In this document: positions 1 to 9,388 of the stretch, piece by piece | How the letters are laid out: every line of letters begins with the position of its first letter | Numbering within the stretch: position 1 is the first letter of the stretch | NCBI RefSeq assembly: GCF_045287255.1 | Contig: NZ_CP137142.1 | Coordinates: forward strand, 1,922,001-1,986,000 | Direction: 5' to 3' | Origin: Henriciella sp045287255 | GTDB taxonomy: Bacteria; Pseudomonadota; Alphaproteobacteria; Caulobacterales; Hyphomonadaceae | Length of the DNA: 64,000 bases | Position numbers and translations under genes: made by a program | The notes under the pieces: generated by a model | Told to the model about the DNA's origin: nothing | Seen by the model: the letters and a program-made list of their open reading frames with translations, nothing else | Databases searched by the model: none

Positions 1-2413
1 CCATCAGGTTCAGGGCATCACCACCCGCTGCCACGACCAGATCACACGCAATCATGCAATCGGTACTCGCTGGCGGTACGCGTCCGGTGGAAATCATGTC
101 CGGCTCACGTGCAAAACGCAGGTGAGAGAGTACCGGTCCACCCTTTTGCGCCAGACCTGTCATATCAAGGCTGGACGCGGCATGGCCATCAACATGGGCC
201 GCCATAGCTAGGATGGCCGCAACCGTTGTCACGCCTGTTCCACCCACACCGGTGAACAGGACGTTCCACGCCCGCTCCAGACTTGGAATTTCAGGCAATG
301 GCAGCGCTGAGGCATCAATGTCAGGGCGCGGCTGGTCCATGGCCGTAAACTCGGCATCAGTGACCGTGATAAAGCTTGGGCAGAACCCGGTAACGCAGGA
401 GAGGTCAGTATTACAGGTCGACTGGTTGATCCGACGCTTGCGACCAAGCTCGGTTTCGACCGGCTCAACCGACAGACAGTTCGACTTGATCGAGCAATCC
501 CCGCAGCCCTCACAGACTTCAGTATTGATCATAACACGGGTCCGGTCGGGCTTGCGCAGGCCACGCTTGGATCGGCGACGCTTCTCGGTCGCGCAAATCT
601 GATCATAGATCAGGACGGAAACGCCCGGCGTATCCCGCAGCATTTTCTGTACGGCGTCCATCTCGGCGCGGTCATAGATTCTAACGCCACGTGGCAAGCC
701 TTTGACATTGGCGTAACGCGAGGTGTCTTCGGTGACGATGACAATGGTTTTAACACCCTCACCCTCAACCTGCTGGGCAATCTGTTGTGGGGTCTGGCCA
801 GACTCGACCGTCTGTCCCCCGGTCATTGCGACCGCATCATTATAGAGGATTTTGTAGGTGATGTTTGCGCTCGATGTCACCGCGGCACGAATCGCCAGAG
901 ACCCGGAATGGGAATAGGTACCATCGCCCAGATTGACGAACATATGGTCTTCTTCGGTGGCAAAGTGCTGACCAACCCAGGCAATGCCCTCACCGCCCAT
1001 CTGGCTGGTCATATCGGTGTTCCGGTCCGGCATGAAGTTCGCCATGTAATGGCAGCCAATCCCGGCCAGTGCGCGCGAGCCTTCCGGCACAACGGTCGAC
1101 GTATTGTGCGGACAGCCAGAGCAATAGTGCGGGGTCCGTACCGTTTCGGTGGCATTGTTTCGTGCCGCTTCACCTGAACGGCCAACCCGTTCAAAATACG
1201 TATCAGCGCGGCTGGTATCCCAACCCTTCGGCAAGACACTCATCAGTGCTTCGGCAATCTCCGGCACCGGGATTGACCCAACCTGACTGAGCAGAGGCTT
1301 ACCCTCAACCGTACGCTTACCTTCAAGCTTCGGACGCTTCTTCTCTGGCAGATCATACAGCGCCGCCCGCAGCTGATCTTCAATCAGTGGGCGCTTATGC
1401 TCAATCACCAGCACGCGTTCCAAGCCTTCACAGAAGCCGCGAATACTCGTCGGCTCCAATGGCCACGGCATTGCGACTTTGAAGATTGAGACCCCCAAAT
1501 CAGCGGCCTGCTCAGGCGAGAGGCCAATCGCTGCCATCGCCTCAAACACATCCCGCGCCGCCTGTCCGGTGACGATCAGGCCAACCCGCGGCTTCTTACT
1601 AGGCAGGATCACATCATCCAGACGGTTCGCCCGTACCCAGGCCTGCGCCGCTGGCAGTTTGAACTGGCGCAGGCGCTTTTCTTTCTCCAGCGGTGGATCA
1701 CTGCGGCGCATGTGAACGCCATCTTCAGGGAATTCGAATTGCGGGACCACAAAGCGCATCCGCTCCAGCGTCACATCAACCACCGAGCCGCTATCCATCG
1801 TATCGGCGAGCGCCGTCATCGCACTCCATGCCCCGGTAAATCGGCTCATCGCAAAGCCATGCAGGCCGTAATCCATAACGTCCTGAATAGACGCCGGATT
1901 GAGGACCGGGATTTCCGCATCCATCATCGCGTATTCAGACTGCGATGGCAGGGTCGATGATTTACACATATGGTCATCGCCGAGCACCGCAACAACGCCG
2001 CCATGCTTGGAGCTGCCCGCTGCGTTCGCGTGCTTAAACACATCACCCGTACGATCGACGCCCGGTGCCTTGCCGTACCAGATGCCGAACAGACCGTCTT
2101 TCTTCGCGCCGGGGAACAGGCCGAGCTGCTGGCTGCCCCAAACCGCCGTCGCACCAAGGTCTTCGTTCAAACCTTCCCAGAACTCAATCTCGTGCGCATC
2201 CAGCAGTTTTTGCGAGTTCCGCAATTGCTGATCATATCCACCAAGGGGCGAGCCACGATAGCCTGAAATGAAACCGCCCGTATTAAGGCCAGCCTTCAGA
2301 TCAAGACGCTTTTGATCGAGTGGCAAACGAACCAGCGCCTGAATCCCGGTCATATAGGCTTTGCCCTCGACAAGGTCATATTTGTCGTCGAGTGTAACTT
2401 CGCGGTGCTCCAC
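1..2413 (-). CDS. Indolepyruvate ferredoxin oxidoreductase, single-chain form (3' end cut by window edge)
   Basis: This enzyme oxidatively decarboxylates aromatic and other 2-oxo acids (indolepyruvate) to acyl-CoA using thiamine diphosphate and iron-sulfur clusters, passing electrons to ferredoxin in the cytoplasm. About 804 codons are visible. The N-terminal 2-oxoacid oxidoreductase region has SGYRGSPLGGYD near residue 50, and GVDRTGD and LGDDHMCKSS follow. A ThDP-binding region has GIGCHYMANF and NLGDGTY, a cysteine cluster CEGCGDC lies near residue 635, and a gamma-type domain starts at GVGGTGVTT near residue 720 and runs off the left edge. The family's fused form is about 1150 residues, so roughly 350 are missing. 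The start is a GTG with AGGAG six bases upstream; no in-frame ATG precedes it. It is divergent from an Lrp/AsnC gene that probably controls it (inference). Confidence 0.93.
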   Translation of the reverse strand, partial: MEHREVTLDDKYDLVEGKAYMTGIQALVRLPLDQKRLDLKAGLNTGGFISGYRGSPLGGYDQQLRNSQKLLDAHEIEFWEGLNEDLGATAVWGSQQLGLFPGAKKDGLFGIWYGKAPGVDRTGDVFKHANAAGSSKHGGVVAVLGDDHMCKSSTLPSQSEYAMMDAEIPVLNPASIQDVMDYGLHGFAMSRFTGAWSAMTALADTMDSGSVVDVTLERMRFVVPQFEFPEDGVHMRRSDPPLEKEKRLRQFKLPAAQAWVRANRLDDVILPSKKPRVGLIVTGQAARDVFEAMAAIGLSPEQAADLGVSIFKVAMPWPLEPTSIRGFCEGLERVLVIEHKRPLIEDQLRAALYDLPEKKRPKLEGKRTVEGKPLLSQVGSIPVPEIAEALMSVLPKGWDTSRADTYFERVGRSGEAARNNATETVRTPHYCSGCPHNTSTVVPEGSRALAGIGCHYMANFMPDRNTDMTSQMGGEGIAWVGQHFATEEDHMFVNLGDGTYSHSGSLAIRAAVTSSANITYKILYNDAVAMTGGQTVESGQTPQQIAQQVEGEGVKTIVIVTEDTSRYANVKGLPRGVRIYDRAEMDAVQKMLRDTPGVSVLIYDQICATEKRRRSKRGLRKPDRTRVMINTEVCEGCGDCSIKSNCLSVEPVETELGRKRRINQSTCNTDLSCVTGFCPSFITVTDAEFTAMDQPRPDIDASALPLPEIPSLERAWNVLFTGVGGTGVTTVAAILAMAAHVDGHAASSLDMTGLAQKGGPVLSHLRFAREPDMISTGRVPPASTDCMIACDLVVAAGGDALNLM

Positions 2414-2543
2414 GGAGATCTCCTAGGTTTATATGCGTAGGGATATATATCGCGCCGATTGAGGGAAATAGCTTGCCTTAATTGCGCAAAATACGCTATT
2501 CAATGCAAATACATTCTTTGGTGAGCGAATTTTGGGGTAAACT
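2414..2543. promoter_or_regulatory. Divergent promoter region with nested inverted repeats
   Basis: This AT-rich spacer separates the oxidoreductase from the Lrp/AsnC gene. AATAGC at 2467-2472 is mirrored by GCTATT at 2495-2500, and the palindrome TTGCGCAA sits between them at 2482-2489. Lrp-family proteins usually bind short AT-rich inverted repeats in their own promoters, so an autoregulatory operator here is plausible. No clear -35/-10 pair could be assigned by eye. Confidence 0.4.
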
Positions 2544-3038
2544 TTGTCTGAAACACTTGATGCAATCGATGCTAAGATTCTTGATCTTATACAGAAAGAC
2601 GCCTCGCTGTCAGTAGCTGATATTGCCGACCGGGTCGGGCTATCCTCCTCGCCCTGCTGGCGCCGGATCAAACGGCTGGAAGAAGTTGGCATCATCAAAG
2701 GCCGGGTCACCCTGCTTGAACGCCAGTCCCTTGGCTTAGGCTTTGAAGTTATGGCAAACGTCAAACTGGCCCTGCCCAGCAAAGCCAATCTTGAAGCTTT
2801 TGAAACTCTCGTTCGCAAATGGCCAGAGGTCATGGAGTGCATGACGGTGACCGGTGCGGTCGATTACATTATCCGCGTAACCACGACCGATATGTACGCC
2901 TATGACACGTTCCTGCGTGAGAAACTGCTCGGCTCGGAACTGGTTTCAGATGTCCAGTCCCGCATCATCATCAATGTCGCCAAACGGACCACAGCCCTGC
3001 CGCTTGGCCTTGTCAGCGATTACGTCCCGGCGACCTGA
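2544..3038 (+). CDS. Lrp/AsnC family transcriptional regulator
   Basis: A 164-residue feast/famine regulator: an N-terminal winged helix-turn-helix (about residues 5-65, with SVADIADRVGLSSSPCWRRI as recognition region) followed by an RAM/AsnC ligand-binding domain (about 70-150, with VMECMTVTGAVDYIIRV). Length and layout are typical. The start is TTG at 2544, preceded by a weak GGGG; the sequence from there reads as a normal Lrp N terminus and no in-frame ATG lies upstream. It is divergent from indolepyruvate oxidoreductase, so sensing an aromatic or branched amino acid and controlling its breakdown is the likely job (inference from context). The effector cannot be read from sequence. Confidence 0.92.
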   Translation: MSETLDAIDAKILDLIQKDASLSVADIADRVGLSSSPCWRRIKRLEEVGIIKGRVTLLERQSLGLGFEVMANVKLALPSKANLEAFETLVRKWPEVMECMTVTGAVDYIIRVTTTDMYAYDTFLREKLLGSELVSDVQSRIIINVAKRTTALPLGLVSDYVPAT

Positions 3039-3079
3039 TTTCCGCTTGCGGCCTTGATAGGGTCGTTTAACTTCGTTGC

Positions 3080-4240
3080 ATGAAACGCCTCATCATAGTT
3101 TTTGCCTGCACGCTTTTCAGTGTCTGTTTCAGCCTTGCACCCTCCGCCCATGGGCAGGACCTGAACCTTCAAGCCATCGTGGACAATGCCCAAAATAGCA
3201 ATGATGTCATCGGCATGGGCGCGATCGTCATGCATAGTGATGGCCGCTATCAAATTGCCGTGGCTGGAGAGCGGGTTGTCAACAGCCATGACCTCGTGCG
3301 TGAAGAGGACCACTGGCATATTGGCTCCAATACCAAATCCATCACCGCCCTGCTCTATGGCCGCTTGGTTGAGGACGGCCTCGCCTCCTGGGACGCAACC
3401 ATACCGGAGCTGTTTCCAAACCTTTCTGGAGAGATTGATCTGACCTGGGAAACCATCACGATCAAAGACCTGTTCGCCCATCGCGCTGGTCTTGGCCCCC
3501 TTAAACGGGCTTGGTTCAAAGACAGACGCATGAATGTGCAGCCTTTGCCAGAGCAGCGGATGGAAACGACACGTGATCTCTTGCGTGCTCCGCCAACGCA
3601 TACGGTTGGATACTATCGCTACGCCAATGTCGGGTATGTTATTGCCGGAGCCGCGATCGAACGCATCCTGAGCGACGAGCGGGGCCGATCGGTTTCATGG
3701 GAGAACGCGGTTCAGGAGTTTGTTTTCGATCAGCTTTCTGACCCAAAGGACCAACGCGCATGGGGCACCGGCCCGCCCCAAAACGGGATTCAGGGTCATC
3801 GCAGCCCCTTTGGTTTGGGGTTTGCTCAATCCGCTATGGGTCTGGATGTTGACGCCGATAACCCTCTGGCCCTCGGCCCGGCTGGTACGCTTCATACATC
3901 CCTCAAAGCCCATGCGGCCCTGAGCCGCGAATACTTGATCGATGACAGCGCATTGATCCCGCCTGATCTGCGCCAGCAGCTCTTTGAGCCCTACCCCTAT
4001 CCAGAGGCAGACTATGCCATGGGTTGGGCAATGTATGAACGTCCCGGTACGGGCCGATATTATGGTCATAGTGGATCAAACACGATCTGGCTGTCCGACA
4101 TACGTATCGTCCCGGAATACGGGATCGTTGTAATCGTCAATTCCAACCATTTGAACTGGCGGGTCGAAGACGCGCATCAGGATGTCCTGACCGCGATTTT
4201 CAATCACTATGAAACCGTAATGCTGCTGGAAGGCGATTAA
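3080..4240 (+). CDS. Secreted serine hydrolase, beta-lactamase/class C fold
   Basis: A 386-residue serine hydrolase of the beta-lactamase/D-alanyl-D-alanine carboxypeptidase (Beta-lactamase PF00144) type. A Sec signal peptide covers about residues 1-25, ending near SAHGQ. The catalytic tetrad SNTK is at 83-86, the second motif YAN at 181-183, and GHSGSN near residue 333 stands in for KTG. Such proteins are periplasmic esterases, peptidases or beta-lactamases; the substrate cannot be told. The stop codon overlaps that of the convergent DUF2332 gene in one TTAA. It starts 41 bases after the Lrp gene on the same strand, but a functional link is not evident. Confidence 0.88.
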   Translation: MKRLIIVFACTLFSVCFSLAPSAHGQDLNLQAIVDNAQNSNDVIGMGAIVMHSDGRYQIAVAGERVVNSHDLVREEDHWHIGSNTKSITALLYGRLVEDGLASWDATIPELFPNLSGEIDLTWETITIKDLFAHRAGLGPLKRAWFKDRRMNVQPLPEQRMETTRDLLRAPPTHTVGYYRYANVGYVIAGAAIERILSDERGRSVSWENAVQEFVFDQLSDPKDQRAWGTGPPQNGIQGHRSPFGLGFAQSAMGLDVDADNPLALGPAGTLHTSLKAHAALSREYLIDDSALIPPDLRQQLFEPYPYPEADYAMGWAMYERPGTGRYYGHSGSNTIWLSDIRIVPEYGIVVIVNSNHLNWRVEDAHQDVLTAIFNHYETVMLLEGD

Positions 4241-5331
4241 GCGGCCTCGAAATAGGTAACATGCCCATCCGTATAGCCCAGCACCTGAACCTCGCCCCCT
4301 GGCCAAGTCTGTAACCGAACCTGAAACACACCAAGCTTGGGATTGTCTTCTGCAAAGACAGAGTCGGGTTCCATACAGAGCCAGGCCAGCGGCGCATCCA
4401 TACTGGCCTGCGCACCAGCCGCTTCAATCGCGCCTATGATCCGTGCACGCACTTCGCCCGGCGGATAGTGCAGGAAGACAGAATGGAACACGGCCGTTGT
4501 CCCGGTTTTGGGTCGATCCGCCAGTTTGCGTTCGATCCAGTCCGCCGCATCGGCCCGCTCAACCTGCACGCCTGTTTCAAGCGCCAGCGCCATTGCCGCA
4601 TCCAATCGCTTCAAACGTTCAGGCTGGTCGGCCCAGGTATAGGCTTTCAAGCGCCAGCGCGCCTCCTGCGTGCTCAAATCAATCGGGTTCAAATCACAGG
4701 CTGCTCGGCTTGCCACCTCAAGCGTCAGGTCACTCCACAAAGCTGGCGCGCGCCACGCGGTTGAGACATGCACATCGCTCTGCCCTTCCCGCACCCAATC
4801 GCCTGCCGTGTAGTTGAACACGGCAAGGTTCTGATTAAGGCCCGCACTCGCCCCAAGCTCCAGAAGGTGAAACGGTTGATCGAAGCTTTCGGCAATTTTC
4901 AGAAAGCCGGGCAGAAGCGCAATTGTGCGTCGCGTCTCATTGGTTTGCGGATCAGACGCAATGAAGCGTTTGACATGCTCTATGTCGCTTTTCAGGTACT
5001 CCACAGCCGCCTTCCAGGTGCTCTGGATATCCCAGCGAGCGCCCGATTTTGGATAGGCCTTGGCCAATTCAGGCGCACGCCCACTTAGCACACCATAGTG
5101 CAAAGCCCCGGCTAAACGCAGTGATGTCGCCCGCTTGCGATGCGGCGGCGGCACAGTTTCCGCGAGCTGCGCGACCACACCGCCTGCCTCTGCATCTGCA
5201 GCAAACGCTTCACAAAGCGCCGCTGTGAACGGCGAGCCGAGCTCTGCACACCAGCCCGCCTGTTCACGGCAATGCCTGACAAAATCGCCAGTGTCTTTAG
5301 GCCCGCTCCACGCACATGGCGATGCCTTCAC
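4237..5331 (-). CDS. DUF2332 family protein
   Basis: A protein of about 364 residues matching the DUF2332 family: conserved stretches include HYGVLSG, the central LLELGASAGLNQ (a glycine-rich, methyltransferase-like segment) and VFHSVFLHYPP near the C terminus. No signal peptide or membrane segment is seen. Function is not established; the LLELGASAGLN stretch recalls SAM-binding motif I, but that is only a resemblance. The start is uncertain: a TTG at 5367 and GTGs at 5337 and 5331 are in frame, and all place the beginning inside the upstream thiolase gene. I chose the GTG at 5331. Translational coupling to the thiolase is likely. Confidence 0.78.
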   Translation of the reverse strand: MKASPCAWSGPKDTGDFVRHCREQAGWCAELGSPFTAALCEAFAADAEAGGVVAQLAETVPPPHRKRATSLRLAGALHYGVLSGRAPELAKAYPKSGARWDIQSTWKAAVEYLKSDIEHVKRFIASDPQTNETRRTIALLPGFLKIAESFDQPFHLLELGASAGLNQNLAVFNYTAGDWVREGQSDVHVSTAWRAPALWSDLTLEVASRAACDLNPIDLSTQEARWRLKAYTWADQPERLKRLDAAMALALETGVQVERADAADWIERKLADRPKTGTTAVFHSVFLHYPPGEVRARIIGAIEAAGAQASMDAPLAWLCMEPDSVFAEDNPKLGVFQVRLQTWPGGEVQVLGYTDGHVTYFEAA

Positions 5332-6478
5332 CCCCACCGATGCAAAGCGAGGCAACCCCCTTCTCAACGCCGCGATCTTCCATCGCCGCTAGCAGGGTTA
5401 CGAGGATACGGGCTCCGGACGCGCCGATCGGGTGCCCCATGGCACAAGCGCCGCCATTGACGTTGACGATATCGTGGCTGATGCCAAGCTCTTTCATCGC
5501 GATCATTGGGACCACAGCAAAGGCTTCATTGATCTCCCAGAGACCAACCTCATCCTTGCTCCAGCCCGCTTTTTCGAGGGCTTTTTTCATCGCTGGAACT
5601 GGCGCAGTTGTGAAGTATTCCGGCTCATGGGCATGGCTGGAAGACGATACGATTTTCGCAATTGGCTTGAGGCCGCGCTTCTCAGCTTCGGATTGTTTCA
5701 TCAGGACGAGCGCGGCAGCGCCATCAGAAATCGCTGAAGCATTGGCCGCTGTAACCGTCCCTTCCTTATTGAAGGCTGGACGCAGGCTTGGGATTTTATC
5801 CGGGCGGGCAGTGCGCGGCAGTTCATCGCTATCAACGACTGTCTCGCCCTTACGGCTTTTAATGGTGACAGGCGCAATCTCGCGCTTGAACTTACCGTCC
5901 TCTGTCGCTTTCTGCGCGCGGCTCAAGGTTTCCAGCGCATAAGCATCCTGCTGCTCACGCGTAAACTGGTACTCGGTCGCAATCATATCAGCAAAATTGC
6001 CCATTGGGCCGCCTGCATAAGCATCCGTCAGGCCATCGAGCGCCATGTGATCTTGCGCGCCCATGGCGCCATACTTGTGACCTTTGCGAACATCGAGAAG
6101 GTGCGGCGCATTGGTCATGCTTTCCATGCCGCCAACAATAACGATATCAGCATCCCCGGAGGCAATCGCCTGACGCCCCATCACGGCTGCCTGCAGCCCA
6201 GAACCGCACATCTTGTTGATTGTCGTTGCCTCAAGGCCTTTATCCATACCCGCCTTGAAGCCAGCCTGACGGGCTGGTGCTTGCCCCTGACCAGCAGGCA
6301 AGCAATTGCCCATAATGATCTCGTCAGCTTCGTCTGCATTCAGGCCGGCCTCTTCAACCGCAGCTTTCACTGCAATCGCACCGAGCTCATTTGCCGACAT
6401 TGCATTCAGGTCCCCGAGCAGGCCGCCCATAGGTGTGCGCGCCATACCAACAATTACAACAGGATCAGCTTGAGACAT
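5297..6478 (-). CDS. Acetyl-CoA C-acetyltransferase (thiolase)
   Basis: A 393-residue type II thiolase that condenses two acetyl-CoA to acetoacetyl-CoA, or runs in reverse in fatty-acid and ketone breakdown. The acyl-accepting cysteine is C91 in MCGSGLQ, the general-base histidine is H349 in GHPIGASG, and the second catalytic cysteine is C379 in CIGGGEG. Length is standard. The ATG at 6478 has an AGGAGGG-type ribosome site just upstream. Its 3' end overlaps the start of the DUF2332 gene by tens of bases. No phaB or other PHB gene is adjacent, so whether it serves biosynthesis or degradation is open. Confidence 0.95.
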   Translation of the reverse strand: MSQADPVVIVGMARTPMGGLLGDLNAMSANELGAIAVKAAVEEAGLNADEADEIIMGNCLPAGQGQAPARQAGFKAGMDKGLEATTINKMCGSGLQAAVMGRQAIASGDADIVIVGGMESMTNAPHLLDVRKGHKYGAMGAQDHMALDGLTDAYAGGPMGNFADMIATEYQFTREQQDAYALETLSRAQKATEDGKFKREIAPVTIKSRKGETVVDSDELPRTARPDKIPSLRPAFNKEGTVTAANASAISDGAAALVLMKQSEAEKRGLKPIAKIVSSSSHAHEPEYFTTAPVPAMKKALEKAGWSKDEVGLWEINEAFAVVPMIAMKELGISHDIVNVNGGACAMGHPIGASGARILVTLLAAMEDRGVEKGVASLCIGGGEGIAMCVERA

Positions 6479-6618
6479 GGGAAAACCCTCCTTGGCGTTA
6501 TCTCTTCAGCACTTTTGTGCAGTTGCGAAACAAATGGGGCCAGCGCCCCCATAACGTCAAGTGGGCTTTAGTCTATTCATAGTGACTCTACCTGATCCAG
6601 GCAGGTTTCATGTCTCTT

Positions 6619-6987
6619 CTACCTCACCGCACGCGGCTCTGTGGCATCGAGTTTCACAGCCCGCTCCATGATGTCGATCAATTCGTCATCAACATCGTCC
6701 GGGCAATGAACTTTGACGTGGCGCAATGCTTTCCCCGTGCCCTCAATCCGGCCAACATAGTCCTTGGCTAATCGCGCCCCTGACCAGAGTTGCAAATTGC
6801 ATCGCTCCTTATGCGCGATAATCGAAAAAACGCGCTCATGCCCCATCCAGCAGGGAAACCCCCAGGCCAGTTTGGACTTCAAACGCGGAAACCGCCCCTC
6901 AATCGTTTTGCGCAACTTCGCCGCAATACGCGCGGGCTCGCCTTCAAGCCTATCAAAATAGGCAATTACCGAGGCTGGCTTTGGCAT
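6619..6987 (-). CDS. DUF1801 family protein (YdhG-like)
   Basis: A 122-residue cytoplasmic protein of the DUF1801 fold: ARIAAKLRKTIEGRFPRLKSK, then WGFPCWMG, FSIIAHKERCNLQLW and a C-terminal HVKVHCPDDVDDELIDIM. Family members are small alpha/beta proteins of unknown function, often near stress or DNA-modification genes. The ATG at 6987 is preferred because GGAGG lies 7 bases upstream; a longer reading to 7098 adds an unrelated N terminus with no ribosome site. It is separated from the thiolase by 140 bases and follows the M13 peptidase terminator, so it is probably transcribed alone. Confidence 0.8.
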   Translation of the reverse strand: MPKPASVIAYFDRLEGEPARIAAKLRKTIEGRFPRLKSKLAWGFPCWMGHERVFSIIAHKERCNLQLWSGARLAKDYVGRIEGTGKALRHVKVHCPDDVDDELIDIMERAVKLDATEPRAVR

Positions 6988-7073
6988 ACCATTTCCTCCC
7001 CTTCTCCCAAGCTGAGGCCCATACACCATAGTGCACCGCACAATCCAGAGAGAAAGTCTTCCGCCCACGAATG

Positions 7074-7103
7074 AAAAAGGGTGCTCATCGAAGAGCACCC
7101 TTT
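7074..7103 (-). terminator. Rho-independent terminator after the M13 peptidase gene
   Basis: A perfect 11-bp stem (AAAGGGTGCTC at 7076-7086 with GAGCACCCTTT at 7093-7103) with a 6-base loop. Read on the minus strand the stem ends in a short U run. It lies 25 bases downstream of the peptidase stop codon. Confidence 0.85.
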
Positions 7104-7127
7104 GCCATTATTATCGTGATACAAGCG

Positions 7128-9344
7128 CTACCAGATACGGATCCGCTCTTCCGGCGGGAGGTAGAGAGCGTGATCTGGACCAACATCAAAGGCCTCATAC
7201 CATTCGTCAAAGTTCCGAACGATACCATTGACGCGATAGTATGGCGGGCTGTGTGGGCCACGGATCAGTTGCTGACGCAGGGCATCCTCGCGGTACATGT
7301 TTCGCCACTGCTGTGCCCAAGCCATGAAGAAGCGCTGGTCACCGGTCAGACCACCGAGAACCGGAGCTTCTTCCTCTTCGCTGATCACACCATCGCCATC
7401 TGTATCAAGGCTCATCTTGTAGGCTTTATAAGCCATGGAAAGGCCACCAAGGTCGCCAGTATTCTCGCCAAGACCAAGACGCCCATTTACACAGGTGTCA
7501 CCGTCGTCCAGCGGGCAGAACGCATTGTACTGACCCACGAGCGCATCGGTACGGGCTTCAAAATTGGCTTTGTCTTCATCCGTCCACCAATTGCGCAGAA
7601 CACCATCGCCATCAGACTTGGAGCCCTGATCATCAAAACCGTGACCGATTTCGTGGCCAATCACGCCGCCAATCGCGCCATAATTGATGGCTGGATCAGC
7701 CGCCAGATTAAAGAATGGGGGTTGCAGGATGGCTGCCGGGAACACAATCTCATTCCGGTTCGGGCTGTAATAGGCATTGACTGTTTGTGGCAGCATGAAC
7801 CACTCGGTCTTGTCGATCGGCTGGCCAAGCTGGCTGATCATGTCCTCATAGGCCCAGTCATTAGACGCCCGCATATTGGCAAAAGCTGTGTCACCAACGG
7901 TTAGCGTGTCATAGGTCTCGAACTTCTCAGTATAACCGATCTTGGGCGTAAACTTGGCCAGCTTATCGCGGGCTTCTTCTTTGGTTTCTTCGCCCATCCA
8001 GTCGATTTCATTGAGATTATCCGCCATGGCCAAACGCAGGTTTGCGACCAGCTCATCCATCGCAGCTTTATTCTCAGCCGGGAAATGGCGATCAGCGTAG
8101 ACTTTACCAACAGCCTCACCGAGAGAACCTTCAACAGCACTTACCGCACGCTTCCAGCGCGGACGCTGTTCTTCCTGGCCGCGCAACTGCTTGGAATAGA
8201 ATTCAAATGTCGCTGTATCGATTTTAGCGGGCAGAACGCTTGAGTGGTCGGACAGGAAATGAGCCGTCAGATAAGCTCTCCAGTCGCTCAGCTCTGCAGT
8301 GTTCATCACGGCCATGATGCCAGCGATGCCACCCCCTGAAATCTTCTCAACCTGCTCTTCACTCAGACCAAGTTCTTCAATTTCAGCTTCATCAGGCTGC
8401 ACCTGACGAACAACAAACTCCGTCTGGTCATCGAGTTTCAAGCCAGCCAACATCGCTTCGACAGGGAAGCCATCACCCATGGCGATCAGCTCTTCCTTGG
8501 TCATTTTATTATAGGTCAGATTACGATTACGACCGACCGTGCGATCCCAATGAGCTTTGGCAATCTCGGTCTCCAGCGCCAGAACACGCTCTGCGGCAGC
8601 GTCGGGTTTTTCATAACCTGCCTCACCGAGAAGCAATGTCAGGTATTTGAGGTAACCCTCTCTGATTTCAGGGTTTTTCCCCTCATCATTCAGATACATA
8701 TCGCGATCTGGCAGACCGAGACCACCTTGAGTCACGTAGAAAATGTAAGCTTCTGTATTCTTGGAATCGACATCGACCCAACCCCCAATCGGGCTGGCAA
8801 AACCACCAGCTGCAAAGACTTCAGCCAAATCCTCACGTGTTTCGATGTCGGCAATGCGTCCTAGATAGGGCTGCACAGGATCAAGCCCTGCCGCTTCGAT
8901 CGCATCAGTGTCCATGTAGGCATTATAATAGGCCGCGACCTTGCCTTCGAGGGTTGCAGGGTCTGGCTGGTCGGCAGCCAGCTCTTCAATGATCGTGTTG
9001 ACGCGCTTTTCAGACTTGTCACGCAGCAACGTAAAGGAACCATAGCGCGTCTTGTCTTCTGGCATCTCGAAATTGGCATACCAGGCACCGTTCACGTGGC
9101 AGAAGAAATCATTACCCGGCTCGAAGCGTGTATCCATGGCTTCGAGGTCAAGCCCAAACTCGCCCCACTCATCACGGTCAACAGTATTGATAACAGGCGC
9201 TTCGCCCTCAACGCCGACACAGTCGCCAGCATAGGAAACTTCAGCGCTGGTATCGTCCCCCATTGTCTGCGTCGCTGTTTGGCTTGCACCACTACAGGCG
9301 GTCAACGCAAGGGCTGCTGCCCCAATCATCAAGCTATGCTTCAT
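7128..9344 (-). CDS. M13 family zinc metallopeptidase lipoprotein (neprilysin/PepO-like)
   Basis: A 738-residue zinc endopeptidase of the neprilysin/endothelin-converting family, expected in the cell envelope. The N terminus is a lipoprotein signal with lipobox LTAC (cysteine near residue 17). The zinc site is HEIGH at 564-568, with the third ligand E627 in ENTGD, and the C terminus ends with the usual RVNGIVRN, YLPPEERIRIW block. The ATG at 9344 has GGGAG upstream; a reading from 9374 would bury the signal peptide. An unusual insert at 647-658, DTDGDGVISEEE, matches a 12-residue EF-hand calcium loop. A strong terminator follows. The gene starts 44 bases after the RND pump gene stops on the same strand, so it may be co-transcribed. 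Confidence 0.94.
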   Translation of the reverse strand: MKHSLMIGAAALALTACSGASQTATQTMGDDTSAEVSYAGDCVGVEGEAPVINTVDRDEWGEFGLDLEAMDTRFEPGNDFFCHVNGAWYANFEMPEDKTRYGSFTLLRDKSEKRVNTIIEELAADQPDPATLEGKVAAYYNAYMDTDAIEAAGLDPVQPYLGRIADIETREDLAEVFAAGGFASPIGGWVDVDSKNTEAYIFYVTQGGLGLPDRDMYLNDEGKNPEIREGYLKYLTLLLGEAGYEKPDAAAERVLALETEIAKAHWDRTVGRNRNLTYNKMTKEELIAMGDGFPVEAMLAGLKLDDQTEFVVRQVQPDEAEIEELGLSEEQVEKISGGGIAGIMAVMNTAELSDWRAYLTAHFLSDHSSVLPAKIDTATFEFYSKQLRGQEEQRPRWKRAVSAVEGSLGEAVGKVYADRHFPAENKAAMDELVANLRLAMADNLNEIDWMGEETKEEARDKLAKFTPKIGYTEKFETYDTLTVGDTAFANMRASNDWAYEDMISQLGQPIDKTEWFMLPQTVNAYYSPNRNEIVFPAAILQPPFFNLAADPAINYGAIGGVIGHEIGHGFDDQGSKSDGDGVLRNWWTDEDKANFEARTDALVGQYNAFCPLDDGDTCVNGRLGLGENTGDLGGLSMAYKAYKMSLDTDGDGVISEEEEAPVLGGLTGDQRFFMAWAQQWRNMYREDALRQQLIRGPHSPPYYRVNGIVRNFDEWYEAFDVGPDHALYLPPEERIRIW

Positions 9345-9388
9345 TTTTCTCTCCCAGAGGTTTTCGTCGCACACGTTACTTAGTTCGA

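Noticed and set aside
3020..3601. A 193-residue open frame on the minus strand
   Set aside because: It overlaps the Lrp gene end and the serine hydrolase on the other strand; no family features or ribosome site.
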